DNA of 64,000 nucleotides from Antedon mediterranea (taxonomy: Eukaryota > Echinodermata > Crinoidea > Comatulida > Antedonidae). The position numbers and the translations under genes were made by a program. The notes below the pieces were generated by a model, which saw nothing but the letters and a program-made list of their open reading frames with translations, had not been told where the DNA came from and did no database searches. The stretch spans positions 31,458,912 to 31,522,911 of the forward strand of contig NC_092675.1 in the NCBI RefSeq assembly GCF_964355755.1. Direction: 5' to 3'. Below are positions 53,777 to 64,000 of this stretch, in pieces (the stretch's first letter is position 1; each line of letters opens with the position of its first letter).

Positions 53777-56700
53777 TTATTTTTCACAAACAAATTGTGA
53801 TTTTAATTTACTGCACGATCTTGTTACCCATCTCATACGAGTTGAAAGACTTGCACAGTTTTTCTTTTGAGTTGATTGAGGTTCATTATTCTTCCATCTT
53901 GTAAACATTTTTGGCTCTTGTGATACCCATTCCCAGTCATCTTCTACAAACTTGTCATTGATACCTAAAACATTGGTTATTTAAATAAATAATTCTTGTC
54001 TACACTGTCAAATTTTATGTGCCAAAAAACTGTGATTTGGACATGATGATGTCATAATATCGCTCGTATTGATTGACGCATAGCCATGTGGAGCGTTGTG
54101 AAAAGAAAAAATTGGCTTTGATTACCAGCATCGGACCTGTACCGTAAAGGGTCTTTCACACCTGTTCCGGCACGGTTCCGATCCGGCGCCGGAAAATCCA
54201 ATCGAACGCCAATGTTTCGTTTTCACGCGGCTACGCACATATCGATTGGCGCATAGCCGCGTGAAAACAAAACATTGATGTTCGATTCGCCGGACCGGAA
54301 CCGTGCCGGAACAGGTGTGAAAGACCCTTAACAGGTGTGAAAGACCCTTTAAACATTAACAGTATAAAAAATGATAAAACCTGAAAATTATTGATTAATT
54401 TACACTACTCTCCAACATTTATAAATGTTTTAACCTACTGAAACATTGATTAAGTTATTACCTATCCATATTTCTTGTCCACCGATGAAATTTTGAACCC
54501 ATTTCTGATGATATTTTGAAGTGATTGTAACCAAGTTGCCACCATATCTTAAATTAAATTTGACATTGTCAATTCTACGCAACACAAACAAAATATATAT
54601 CATCTAAAACAAGTCTGTTACCATAACTTACTGTAAAGCTCTATCTACAGTATCAAACTTTATGTGACAAAAAAAGATTGATGTACCCAAATATGATAGT
54701 GATATGCTTAAATATGGTAGTGATATGACATCATGTCCATGTATAGACATCACATTTTTTCGTCGCATAAAGTTTGATAGTGTAGACAGAGCTTAACAAC
54801 ATGTAGTTCAGTTAATTAAAATAAATGTTGGTTTGATATTACTATAAAACTTACTGTTCCCTGCAGGTTCTTTGAGCATCATTCCATGTTTTTAAGTCCG
54901 ATGACAAGTAGTAACATTTTCCATTGTAATTTGACCAACCTTTATTACAACAAATAAAACTGATTTGGAATCATTCTGTTTTAAATGAATTCTAATACTG
55001 TAATACTTTTGTTAAAATAATTTTATAGTTGAGCTATACCATGGCCAATGATCTGTAACTATATACCATGGCCAATGATCTGTAACTATATACCATGGCC
55101 AATGATCTGTAACTATATACCATGGCCAATGATCTGTAACTATATACCATGGCCAATGATCTGTAACTATATACCATGGCCAATGATCTGTAACTATATA
55201 CCATGCCCAATGATCTGTAACTATATACCATGGCCAATGATCTGTAACTATATACCATGCCCAATGATCTGTAACTATATACCATGGCCAATGATCTGTA
55301 ACTATATACCATGGCCAATGATCTGTAACTATATACCATGGCCAATGATCTGTAACTATATACCATGGCCAATGATCTGTAACTATATACCATGGCCAAT
55401 GATCTGTAACTATATACCATGGCCAATGATCTGTAACTATATACCATGGCCAATGATCTGTAACTATATACCATGGCCAATGATCTGTAACTATATACCA
55501 TGGCCAATGATCTGTAACTATATACCATGGCCAATGATCTGTAACTATATACCATGGCCAATGATCTGTAACTATATACCATGGCCAATGATCTGTAACT
55601 ATATACCATGGCCAATGATCTGTAACTATATACCATGGCCAATGATCTGTAACTATATACCATGGCCAATGATCTGTAACTATATACCATGGCCAATGAT
55701 CTGTAACTATATACCATGGCCAATGATCTGTAACTATATACCATGGCCAATGATCTGTAACTATATACCATGGCCAATGATCTGTAACTATATACCATGC
55801 CCAATGATCTGTAACTATATACCATGGCCAATGATCTGTAACTATATACCATGGCCAATGATCTGTAACTATATACCATGGCCAATGATCTGTAACTATA
55901 TACCATGGCCAATGATCTGTAACTATATACCATGGCCAATGATCTGTAACTAATTTACACAGTATGGGTAGTCTAGGGTCTCCATTACGACAAGACGACG
56001 AGTAAAATTACATTTAATTATTTAACTGGTCCGCCACACATTTAACTGGCCATTGACTGGCGGCGGACCAGTGTTATTGCAAACGCTGGTATTATTCAAT
56101 TCAACAACCAGTAACATTTTAAAAACATTAAAAATATCATCCAACCTATCTAATGCATTAGTTATATTCACTTTGGTGAAGTTTATGCCAGCAGTTAAGT
56201 GCATTAATTATAGAAGCCCACCAATACAGTTTATATTCCAGTATTGGGGCAGTCTGCTGGATTATAACCAATATTATGTATACTACTGTTTAAAATAGCT
56301 TACCTTGTTCACAAGGGCTGTTATCTGTACCATCATCATCTTGTGATATCTGCCATTCTTCCCAAGTTTGTCCATTACATTCATACACAGCAGTGGTTGA
56401 GCTATCAACATACAATTCACCAATGTTGTTTTGTGAACAAGCTTTTTTAACGAATGGCTACAAAATATAAACATGTGTTAAAACAGCATTGTGTTTTGAA
56501 TACACCAAATATACAAAGCGTATAATAATAGAAAACATTGTTATATGAAATATCATTTATACCTGTGAAGATGGGGGTATATCTGACCTATCTTGTTGGA
56601 GTTGCTGAAGAAGTCCCAAAAATGAACTTGATTTTCCATCTTGATTTTTTGCGTCAGTTATACCAGAATTCACAGCAGCATCTTCTTGTGCAACTCCTCC

Positions 56701-59700
56701 TACTAGCCCATGAAACTAAGAGGAAAATATTTGATTTAAGTATTCAAATCATTTAAATATCTATTTGCCTACTAAACCACTCACTGTCTAGACAGTTTGA
56801 CCTACTAAACCACTCGCAGTATGTTGCTACTACTATATTTTATGTGATCAGTTGACTACTAAAACTACTCACTGTCCAGACAGTTTGTGTATTGCTACTA
56901 CTGTTGACTGGCACTGCGTAGCTTCTGAAAGCTTTATGTTCTTCAGACACTTGCTCCGGTTCATCATCTTCATTATTAGTGGCAGGTTTTAGAGATGTGA
57001 ATACCGTCTTCCATGCAGTTTCTTCTCTATTCTTCTTTTTACCTTTTTTCTTTTTCCTTCTTTGTTGCTGACTTATTGGTTGTGTTCCCTGTTCTGTATT
57101 TATAGGGTCAGTTTTCCTTTCTGCTGATGGATATAGTAAAGGAATTTCAATTGGACCAGATGATTGGCCAGAAATAAATGTTGGATCCTTGGGTGCATCT
57201 CCACAGTTACAACCAGTGCATTCAACAGTATCCTCAAGGCAGCCATTATCAGTACAGCCTCCACACCTATGATTCTGATGACCTTCAGGTAAATATTCCT
57301 GTGGGATTACTCCTGTACCACCAGATGGTAACTGACCCTTTCTTGACACTTGGTATCCTGGTATCTGTATCTTTGATGCAAGAGATTGTCCATGTGGTCC
57401 ATCAAATCTTAAAGACCCTTGATCAGTATTCGGTGGAATGTCTTCAGGGTTAAGACAACCTGATAGGCAGCCTTCAGGTAAAGGTTGTTCTATACAACCT
57501 TCAGTGCACCCGGCTGGACCATCACAGCTGTTAAGACATCCAGGTTGTCTATCGCAATTGTCATCAATACAGTCAGGTATTCCAGATGGACTGAATGGTC
57601 TTACATGTTGATTACTAGTCACAATAGCACCATCAGCCTCTCCATTACAGACACCTACAATAAATATTATACACAATTTAGTTGAATTCATGAATTCTAC
57701 AGCTTTTGATGTACAGTTACGGACACATTAATCCAGCAGGATAGGTAATGAGTGATGTTGTAGTGATTATGAAGTTAAATAAAAAAAAAAGGAGTATAAA
57801 TTCATACCATTATTGGCATCTTTAATGATAATTGTTATCCTGTTATTTTGTCCAAGGATTGCATTAACTGGTTCACGCAGGATCAAGCGCACACGTTCAC
57901 GGTTTTCCTCAATATTATCCTGAATTACCTCAACAGAAAATGTTGTTAAAGTAACACCTGGATCAAACTGAAGCATTTTTGATGGGCTTGTTATGAAATC
58001 TAATCCTACATTGGCTCCTAACTCATGTACAGAAATTTGAACAAATGAAGACGGCAAGATATAACCACTGCGTACGACATGGATTGGTAAAACACCAATA
58101 GTTTCGCATACCAGAACATCAGGCTGTGCAAATTGAATACTGGACCACTTGAATTCAAACCTGTTAACAGTAAGAAACAAAGCACTAATGGTAAATGAAA
58201 TAAAATGTGATAATATTGTCGGTTTTATAATAGTTTGTTTTTTAGTTACAAGTGAAGTTTTAAAACGTGATTACCTCTGCTTACTCAACTTGTTACCACT
58301 TTGATCTTGAACTTCAAATGTAAAACTATCATTTGTTGCTTTTGAGTTTTCTTTCAATACAAACACAACACTGAGTTCATTGATATCTTGTTGTGTAAAG
58401 CCAGTGGAAATTCTTCGTCTTGTCTTGGTGTTTTCTAAATGACCATAGAGTGGTTGTAAAACAATTTTATATGAAATATTGCTTGGTCCAGAACGTTCAT
58501 CAACCACTTCAAGATTACCTCTATTTAATACATAACCATAAAATCCATTCTTTCGCTCAAGGTTGGTGGGTACTTGCATTGTGGTTATATGAGGTGCAAC
58601 ATTATCAAACATGATAATGTTGATTGTAAATATTTGCGGTTGATATAAAACAGTATCATCAATTTTATACCCAATGTTGGTGCCATCAGATACTACAAAA
58701 TAAAACTCATCTATATCTGGTTCCCCACGTATATGCCTGTATGATATTTTAAGATTATCTATATCTGCCTGTGTAAATATCTTTCTCACAGGCGTGTCTC
58801 CAATCAGAAGTTGTCCATACAAAGGTGGTTGAGCTATAGTGTAAATAACATGATCACTTGGTGTGTCATCATCAACTGATCTTAGATAATTTGCACCAAT
58901 TATTACAGTGCCTTGTTCAGGTGTTGTTACATGTTGTAGCAGAACTAACTTTGGAAGTTCATTGTCTATATCTTCAACTATGATGTAAAATGTATCATTC
59001 CTTGATTCTTGACCATTACTAACCATAAAGCTAAAATGATCATTTTCAACTTGGTGTGTTTGTTTGTGTATGTATATAATTTGACCTGCTGTTAAATCCA
59101 GTTGTGTAAATGTCAATACTGGTGTCCCTGGTTGAGATAGCAACTCAATTTGGCCTTTGGACGGAGGTCCAATAACAGTATATACAATTTCATTCATCAT
59201 ATTACTTCTATCGTCAGCTGAAAGTAAATTACTTGAAATTACTACAAAATCGCCTTCCTGAACTAAAGCTCCATTGTTAACAATCTCAAGATTTTGTTTT
59301 TTAGTGTTGGTGATTTCGATTCTAAAACTTTCTTTTTCTGTGGATAATTCACCATCTGTAACAAAAAAGCGAATACGATCAAATCCTTTAGATCCTAAAG
59401 CACCAACATGCTGATATCTGACATGATTCAGGTTTAAATCTTGTTGAGTAAAATTTTCATTTTTTTGAATAACTTTCCAGATATCTTTATCTATATCATA
59501 GAGTTCTAGATGTCCACGTCTTGGTTCAGAAGTAATGATGTAATACAAGTAATAATCTGGTGTGTCTGCATCATATGCAAGTAGGACAACACTGGATAAG
59601 GTTCGAGTTGTATGCATATCTAATATAATTCCAGTATTTTTCATTATCGCTGGATACTGATCATTTACTGGGTGAATATTTATGTAACAGGTCTTTTTTA

Positions 59701-62700
59701 CAACATGCTTTCCATCAGTAACTCGCAAGATGAACTCATCACTTGTACTCTCTGAATCATCATGAACATAAGTTAGTTTTAGTGTGTTTAAAAGTTGGTT
59801 TAAATTGAAGTCATAGATAGGAGAACCTTCTTCAACAGCTGTTCTTAAATCAGTTACTTCTCGATCAATTATTATACCATGACGAGGGGCTTTAATGATA
59901 GAGAACATCAACATTTCCATTGGAATATCAACATCCATAGCAAAAAAGAAAGAAGAACTAAGTTTATAAAATGATCCTTCATACAATGTGAAATTAGTAA
60001 TGCTTAAGGTTGGAACTTCATCATTTTGAGGAACGATTGTCACCGGAAATGAGACATTAGCAGAAATGTGCTGACCATCAGTAGCATAGACCATAAAGAA
60101 ATCTGCAATTGGTTCAACACCTTGATGATCAGCTTGAACATAGTTAATGTTACCTATCGAAATATCATGCATTGTAAATGATATGATTGCTTTCCCAGCA
60201 TTGCTCTTTTCTGAGCCAATATCTGGCTGAATATTTTCTAGGAATCCCCAACTAGGATTTTGGGTAACAATAAAAATAATATCTTGTGGTTGAGTATCTC
60301 TGTCTATGGCACTCAGACTATTGGAGTTAATAGTTGTCCTTTGACCTTCGTCTACAAAATATGGATTACCAACAACTATAGCTGGTGGTTGGTTATTTAC
60401 TGGAGTAATACTGAAGTGAACATCAAGAAGAGGCAAGGTATCAACTGACGGAACTACTTTGTCAGATACAACAAATGTAACAGTGTCTTCAAGAGTGTTT
60501 CTACCAATTTCACCACTGGTATGTTTGTATTTAATTAGGTCATCTCGTACATCCATCTGTGTGAACGTAGATACAGCATTGCCATTTTTCAAGATGACCC
60601 CAGAAGATGGAGGACGTATAATAATGTATTTAAGCAGAAGGTCATGTGTGTCGACATCAGTTGCCGACAGCACATTTGTTGAAAGCAAAATTTCTCCTCT
60701 TTCAGGAAGTGAAAGTTCATTAATTAAACCAGGTAGAATCTGAGGAACACCATCATTTACAGGTGTAATAATGATTGACAGATCTTGTGTTGTGGTGTGA
60801 ATTCCATCAATTGCAGTAAGTGTAAAAGAATCTCTCAATGTTTCTGAACCATCATGGACATATCTGAAATACATAAAAACAGAAGTGAATTTGTTATTTG
60901 GAAGTCTATAAACAGTAATGTTGGTTATATCAAGGAAAAAGTAAGCTTGCATCATGCAAAAGTTCAAACAAGTTGTAGTTGTATATTATATACACAAAAT
61001 TTACATACAAATTACACACATGAATTGTATAATTATCCTCACCGTAGCCTTTGGTGTTTAATATCTTGCATTATAAATGATTTAGTGTTGTCTAAATTAA
61101 CACCATTTAGTTTTAGAGTGCCATGATTTGGAAATTCTTCTACTCGAAGTTTCACATATTCAAGTTTTGTATCCATATCAGTTACTGCCAACATCAGGTG
61201 CGTAATAATTGTTGTGTCGCCCTCTCTCACCATAATGTCATTGGACAAGATTTGAGGTGGTTGGTTGTCAACTGGAAGGATAGTAATATTAAAAAGTTGA
61301 CCAAGAACAGAATTGCCATGCTTATCACTAACAGAATAAATAAATTGTACTGAGCGTGTCTGTGATCCAATTTCCTTAAATGGTGGCATGTAGGCAATCC
61401 TAAGATGGTCAATCTCTTGCTGTGTAAATGAAATAATAGGCTGGTGATCAGGATCTTTTGTTGGCATCGTCATTTCTGATGTTGATATAATTCGTCCTGC
61501 ATCTGTGAGACTGTAAGTATCTGTGAAATGTGGTGACGTTGTGATGACATAGACAAGTTCATCATCTGGTGATTCATCATCACTATACTGTAGATTTTGC
61601 TGAGTAAAAACACCTATTTCAGTTTCCAAAACAGTAATACCTAGACTTGTACCCAACACCAAATATGGTGGCAGATCATCTACTGGTTCAATCTTAATTG
61701 TCACAAATTGCCTTGGTGACATGTTTGGAGGAATTTGGTTGTCGAGAAGAACAAAATCAAAAGAATCTTCAAAGATTTCTTCTCCAAGGTGACTATAATA
61801 AATACGGCCATGTTGTAAATCTCTTTGAGTGAATTCAGTCACTGGATATCCAAATGATTTTGGTGAATACTTCTTAAGAATTTCACCAGCATTTGGTGAA
61901 ACCATAATTTTGTACAAGATGAAATCATTAGGAGAATCTACATCAGATGCTAGAAGAAGGTCTTTAGTAATTCGTAAAACAGCGCCCTCTTGTACATTAA
62001 ATTGTACATTTCGAATCAAGTATGGCGGTGTATCATCCTTTGGCAGAATATTTATTGGGAATGTAGCATGTACACTATGGTGTATATCGCTAACTCTAAG
62101 TTCAATATTATCACTTTCAGAGTCAGAATTATCATGTTGATAGGTAATCAAACCATTAGCAATATCTGCTGGAGTAAACATGACTGCAATATTGTCTCCA
62201 TTATACAGTTTACCATGCATCAACCCACCCATTACTTTTATACGTACTCTGTCAATGTTGTCATTATCAACAATCTGTAAATGATCAGATGATATGATTC
62301 GGGATTGTCCTTCAAGTAGTGATAAACCTTTGTTAATCATGACTCGTGGCGCATTAGTAATAGAGTTGCGTACTGAAAACATCAGATTTATAGGCTTACT
62401 AGAAGCAAAGTAGCTATCATATACAACAAAATTCGTTTTATAATTTCTCCGTTCATGAAAACTTGTATTTGGTGGTTTGTAAGCAATGTTCAACATCTGT
62501 ACATCATATTGTGTGAATGACATGATGGGCTGTGATTGATCATTCAGGTGTACAATACAGCCTTCACTTATGTTGAACTCACTTACGACCTCAAACACCA
62601 GTTCACCTTTGGGTGTCTCATCATCCTTGGAAGAAAGAATGGATGGAGCGATAGTTGTAAGAATAAATTGGTCAACTTCTAGTAAGTACATACTCATATG

Positions 62701-63675
62701 CAATGCAGTGGGTGGTTGGTTAGGGAATGCTGCTTCAATATCCACAGGTAAATAATAAGTTTCTTCCTTTAAGCCAGTGTTTGGGTCATTTACTTCAGCG
62801 GTTAATGCAATAAAGTCAACATTTGGAGTTGGAGGAACTAGATGCTCATACTGAATACCAAGTAATACAAAATCATCACATTCCACACTGAGTGTACGAA
62901 TTCTTTCTGGATTTCCTGAGTGTTGGCTGATTAATTGCCCAAAGGCTGGTAGCTGTTTTGTCATAGTTCTTAAATGTATCATACAAACTGATCCAATACT
63001 CTCAGAGTAATTAAATCCCAGTACATTTGAGTCAATTACATTGGATTGGCCATTAAAATCAGACACTGATAAACGTTGTTTGGGTTGAAAGATTTCATAA
63101 GGATCATTTCTTATTGTTATATTCATCACAAATGTTTCTTGAAATGTTGATGTCGCAGTAAGATGAAAAACACGCAATTTCACATAATCTGTGGTGAGGA
63201 ACGGTGATCCTGAGTGAGTGTAACATAATGAACCAGCAAAATAGTCACAGTCAAACACCTAACAAATAAAAAAACAAACAAATCAATAGTCACAGTCAAA
63301 CACCTAACAAATAAAAAAACAAACAAATCAATAGTCACAGTCAAACACCTAACAAATAAAAAAACAAACAAATCAACGAATAATAGAACTTAGATCTAAA
63401 TTACTTACTACAGCAAAGTCTGGTTTGTAAAAATGTCCACTTACCTGTGGTTCAAACTGTCCAACTCTCTGTGTCATTGGTTCATTGTTGATCAATTCAA
63501 CCTTACAAGTGTCCATCATGTTTACTCGGCTAAATGACAACATTGTCTTGTCTATTTTCACACTTCGACCAATAGAAACACTGACACCATTATTGATTTT
63601 GACTAAGTTTCCATCTACTATCTGGATTACAAGTAAAACCATGAATGCTGTGAACATACTGTTAATAGCGCCCAT
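53777..63675 (-). CDS. FREM1: FREM1-like extracellular matrix protein with C-type lectin end
   Basis: This is a secreted basement-membrane protein of the FRAS1/FREM complex that supports epithelial-mesenchymal adhesion. Ten coding exons (minus strand): 63675-63445, 63258-61043, 60863-58275, 58160-57808, 57654-56873, 56715-56563, 56457-56304, 54939-54855, 54547-54462, 53964-53777. Total 6837 nt, 2278 aa, against about 2180 in human FREM1. Order: signal peptide (MFTAFMVLLVIQIVDG), about 12-13 CSPG repeats in two giant exons (typical FTQxDI ... YxHD), one Calx-beta domain (residues ~1679-1796, VRLILREPVNAILG), a Cys-rich then Lys-rich linker (CNGEADG ... RRKKKKGKKKNR), and a C-type lectin domain (~2160-2278: GKCYYLSSDLKTW, EIWIGINDKF, WKNNEPQ, NCASLS, FVCEK). 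A single Calx-beta plus a lectin end fits FREM1, not FREM2/3. Confidence 0.93.
53995..54065. mobile_element. ~150-bp palindromic MITE, copy 4 (half only)
   Basis: Only the left arm is present (CTTGTCTACACTGTCAAATT, then GACATGATGATGTCATAATA), cut off near 54065. It lies in the last FREM1-like intron. Confidence 0.6.
54148..54328. mobile_element. 181-bp MITE with TAA target duplication
   Basis: The near-perfect palindrome has ends AGGGTCTTTCACACCTGTTC on both sides, continuing through CGGCACGGTTCCG and an inner CACGCGG pair. TAA flanks it (54145-54147 and 54329-54331), which favours PIF/Harbinger. A short extra copy of the right terminus (ACAGGTGTGAAAGACCCTTT) follows directly at 54332. Confidence 0.75.
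54640..54796. mobile_element. ~150-bp palindromic MITE, copy 5
   Basis: This is the most complete member: AAGCTCTATCTACAGTATCA at the left and TTTGATAGTGTAGACAGAGC at the right, with TTATGTGACAAAAAA inside the left arm and the inverted word inside the right. It sits about 60 bp from the lectin-domain exon at 54855-54939. Confidence 0.75.
55036..55953. repeat. 27-bp satellite, 34 copies, in a FREM1-like intron
   Basis: Thirty-four head-to-tail copies of a 27-bp unit (CCATGGCCAATGATCTGTAA plus CTATATA) lie between the exons at 56304 and 54939. Four units carry CCATGCCC instead of CCATGGCC; otherwise they are identical. The period is a multiple of three and stop-free on both strands, so the two 301-codon frames over it are artefacts. 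On the minus strand each unit contains TTACAG, a potential acceptor. Confidence 0.97.
56767..56812 (-). repeat. Partial copy of the FREM1-like exon 5 donor region
   Basis: The minus strand reads AAACTGTCTAGACAGTGAGT here, one substitution away from the true exon 5 end and donor at 56886-56867 (AAACTGTCTGGACAGTGAGT). This is a duplicated 5' splice site about 90 bp into the intron. Confidence 0.75.
63241..63376 (-). repeat. Three tandem 45-bp copies of the FREM1-like exon 2 acceptor
   Basis: A 45-bp unit begins at 63241, 63286 and 63331. On the minus strand each copy contains ATTTGTTAG, the acceptor, then GTGTTTGACTGTGACTAT, the first 18 bases of exon 2. Only the copy at 63258 continues into the 2.2-kb exon; the two upstream copies meet an in-frame TGA directly after the 18 bases. 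Confidence 0.93.
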
Positions 63676-64000
63676 AATGGTGGTGGTCTCTCAATATTTC
63701 CTACAAAACAAACAATGCATGATTCATTATTACTAACACACTCTATGCACTTATGATGATTAATGTATTCATTAGGAAATTGTATTTTTTACTTACTAAA
63801 ATTAAAACTTACGCATTTTCGACGCAAGATTTTACCTTTTTGTAATTCTATGCCTTTTTGAGATTCTACATCTATTTACATTTCCTTTTTTACATATGCA
63901 GTATTTGGGTATCAAATTCATACATGGTATACAACCAATACAGATTGCTTTTTTACACTTTCTATTATAGGGTAGTTATGGCAATGTGTATAACCATACT
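63676..64000. promoter_or_regulatory. FREM1-like 5' UTR and upstream region
   Basis: On the minus strand TTTTGTAGGAAATATTGAG lies about 20-35 bp before the ATG and looks like a 5' UTR acceptor, so the transcription start is probably outside the window. No other gene is seen. Confidence 0.4.

Noticed and set aside
55034-55953. 301-codon repeat ORFs on both strands
   Set aside because: A 27-bp intronic satellite with no stops in two frames. It lies between confirmed FREM1-like exons.
57178-57685. Plus-strand ORFs opposite the FREM1-like linker exon
   Set aside because: Antisense shadows of a supported coding exon with no independent features.

Overview
The window is eukaryotic, AT-rich and densely spliced, with GT-AG introns and seven recognisable animal genes. 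The gene content (AMPK alpha, ARMC7, RPL37, FBXO4, SPTLC1, GPX7/8, CDC20 and a FREM1-type matrix protein with a C-type lectin end), the many short DNA transposons and the recurrent GGCCTAGGC-like words suggest a marine invertebrate deuterostome, most likely an echinoderm. The phylum is inferred, not proven. Exon coordinates come from reading splice sites and reading frame by eye. All eight reconstructed coding sequences sum to an exact multiple of three with a terminal stop, and their lengths are close to the human proteins.

Layout. 1-10.4 kb is a transposon graveyard: a GGCGGCCGCC-array element, a tandem ~0.74 kb repeat split by a LINE fragment, two palindromic MITEs and two tRNA-derived SINE-like units. 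10.5-18.4 kb (-) is AMPK alpha (PRKAA), with a 70-copy 33-bp satellite in one intron. 18.8-22.1 kb (+) is ARMC7, head-to-head with PRKAA. 23.1-24.5 kb (-) is RPL37, head-to-head with FBXO4 (24.9-27.3 kb, +). 27.7-36.2 kb (-) is SPTLC1, carrying a Penelope-like retroelement and a DNA transposon in introns. 37.0-45.0 kb (-) is a GPX7/GPX8-type ER peroxidase whose first intron (7.1 kb) is full of nested transposons. 45.8-49.9 kb is intergenic and made of DNA transposons. 50.1-52.9 kb (+) is CDC20. 53.8-63.7 kb (-) is a FREM1-like gene.

The genes are mostly housekeeping and do not form one pathway. The neighbourhood itself is informative. PRKAA, RPL37 and FBXO4 lie together on human 5p13, and PRKAA, GPX and CDC20 each have paralogues on both human 1p and chromosome 5. 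The window therefore looks like a pre-duplication version of that paralogon. The most unusual structural theme is repeated tandem duplication across 3' splice sites: two places in SPTLC1, one in FREM1, and apparently the PRKAA satellite. These produce arrays of duplicate acceptors immediately upstream of real exons.
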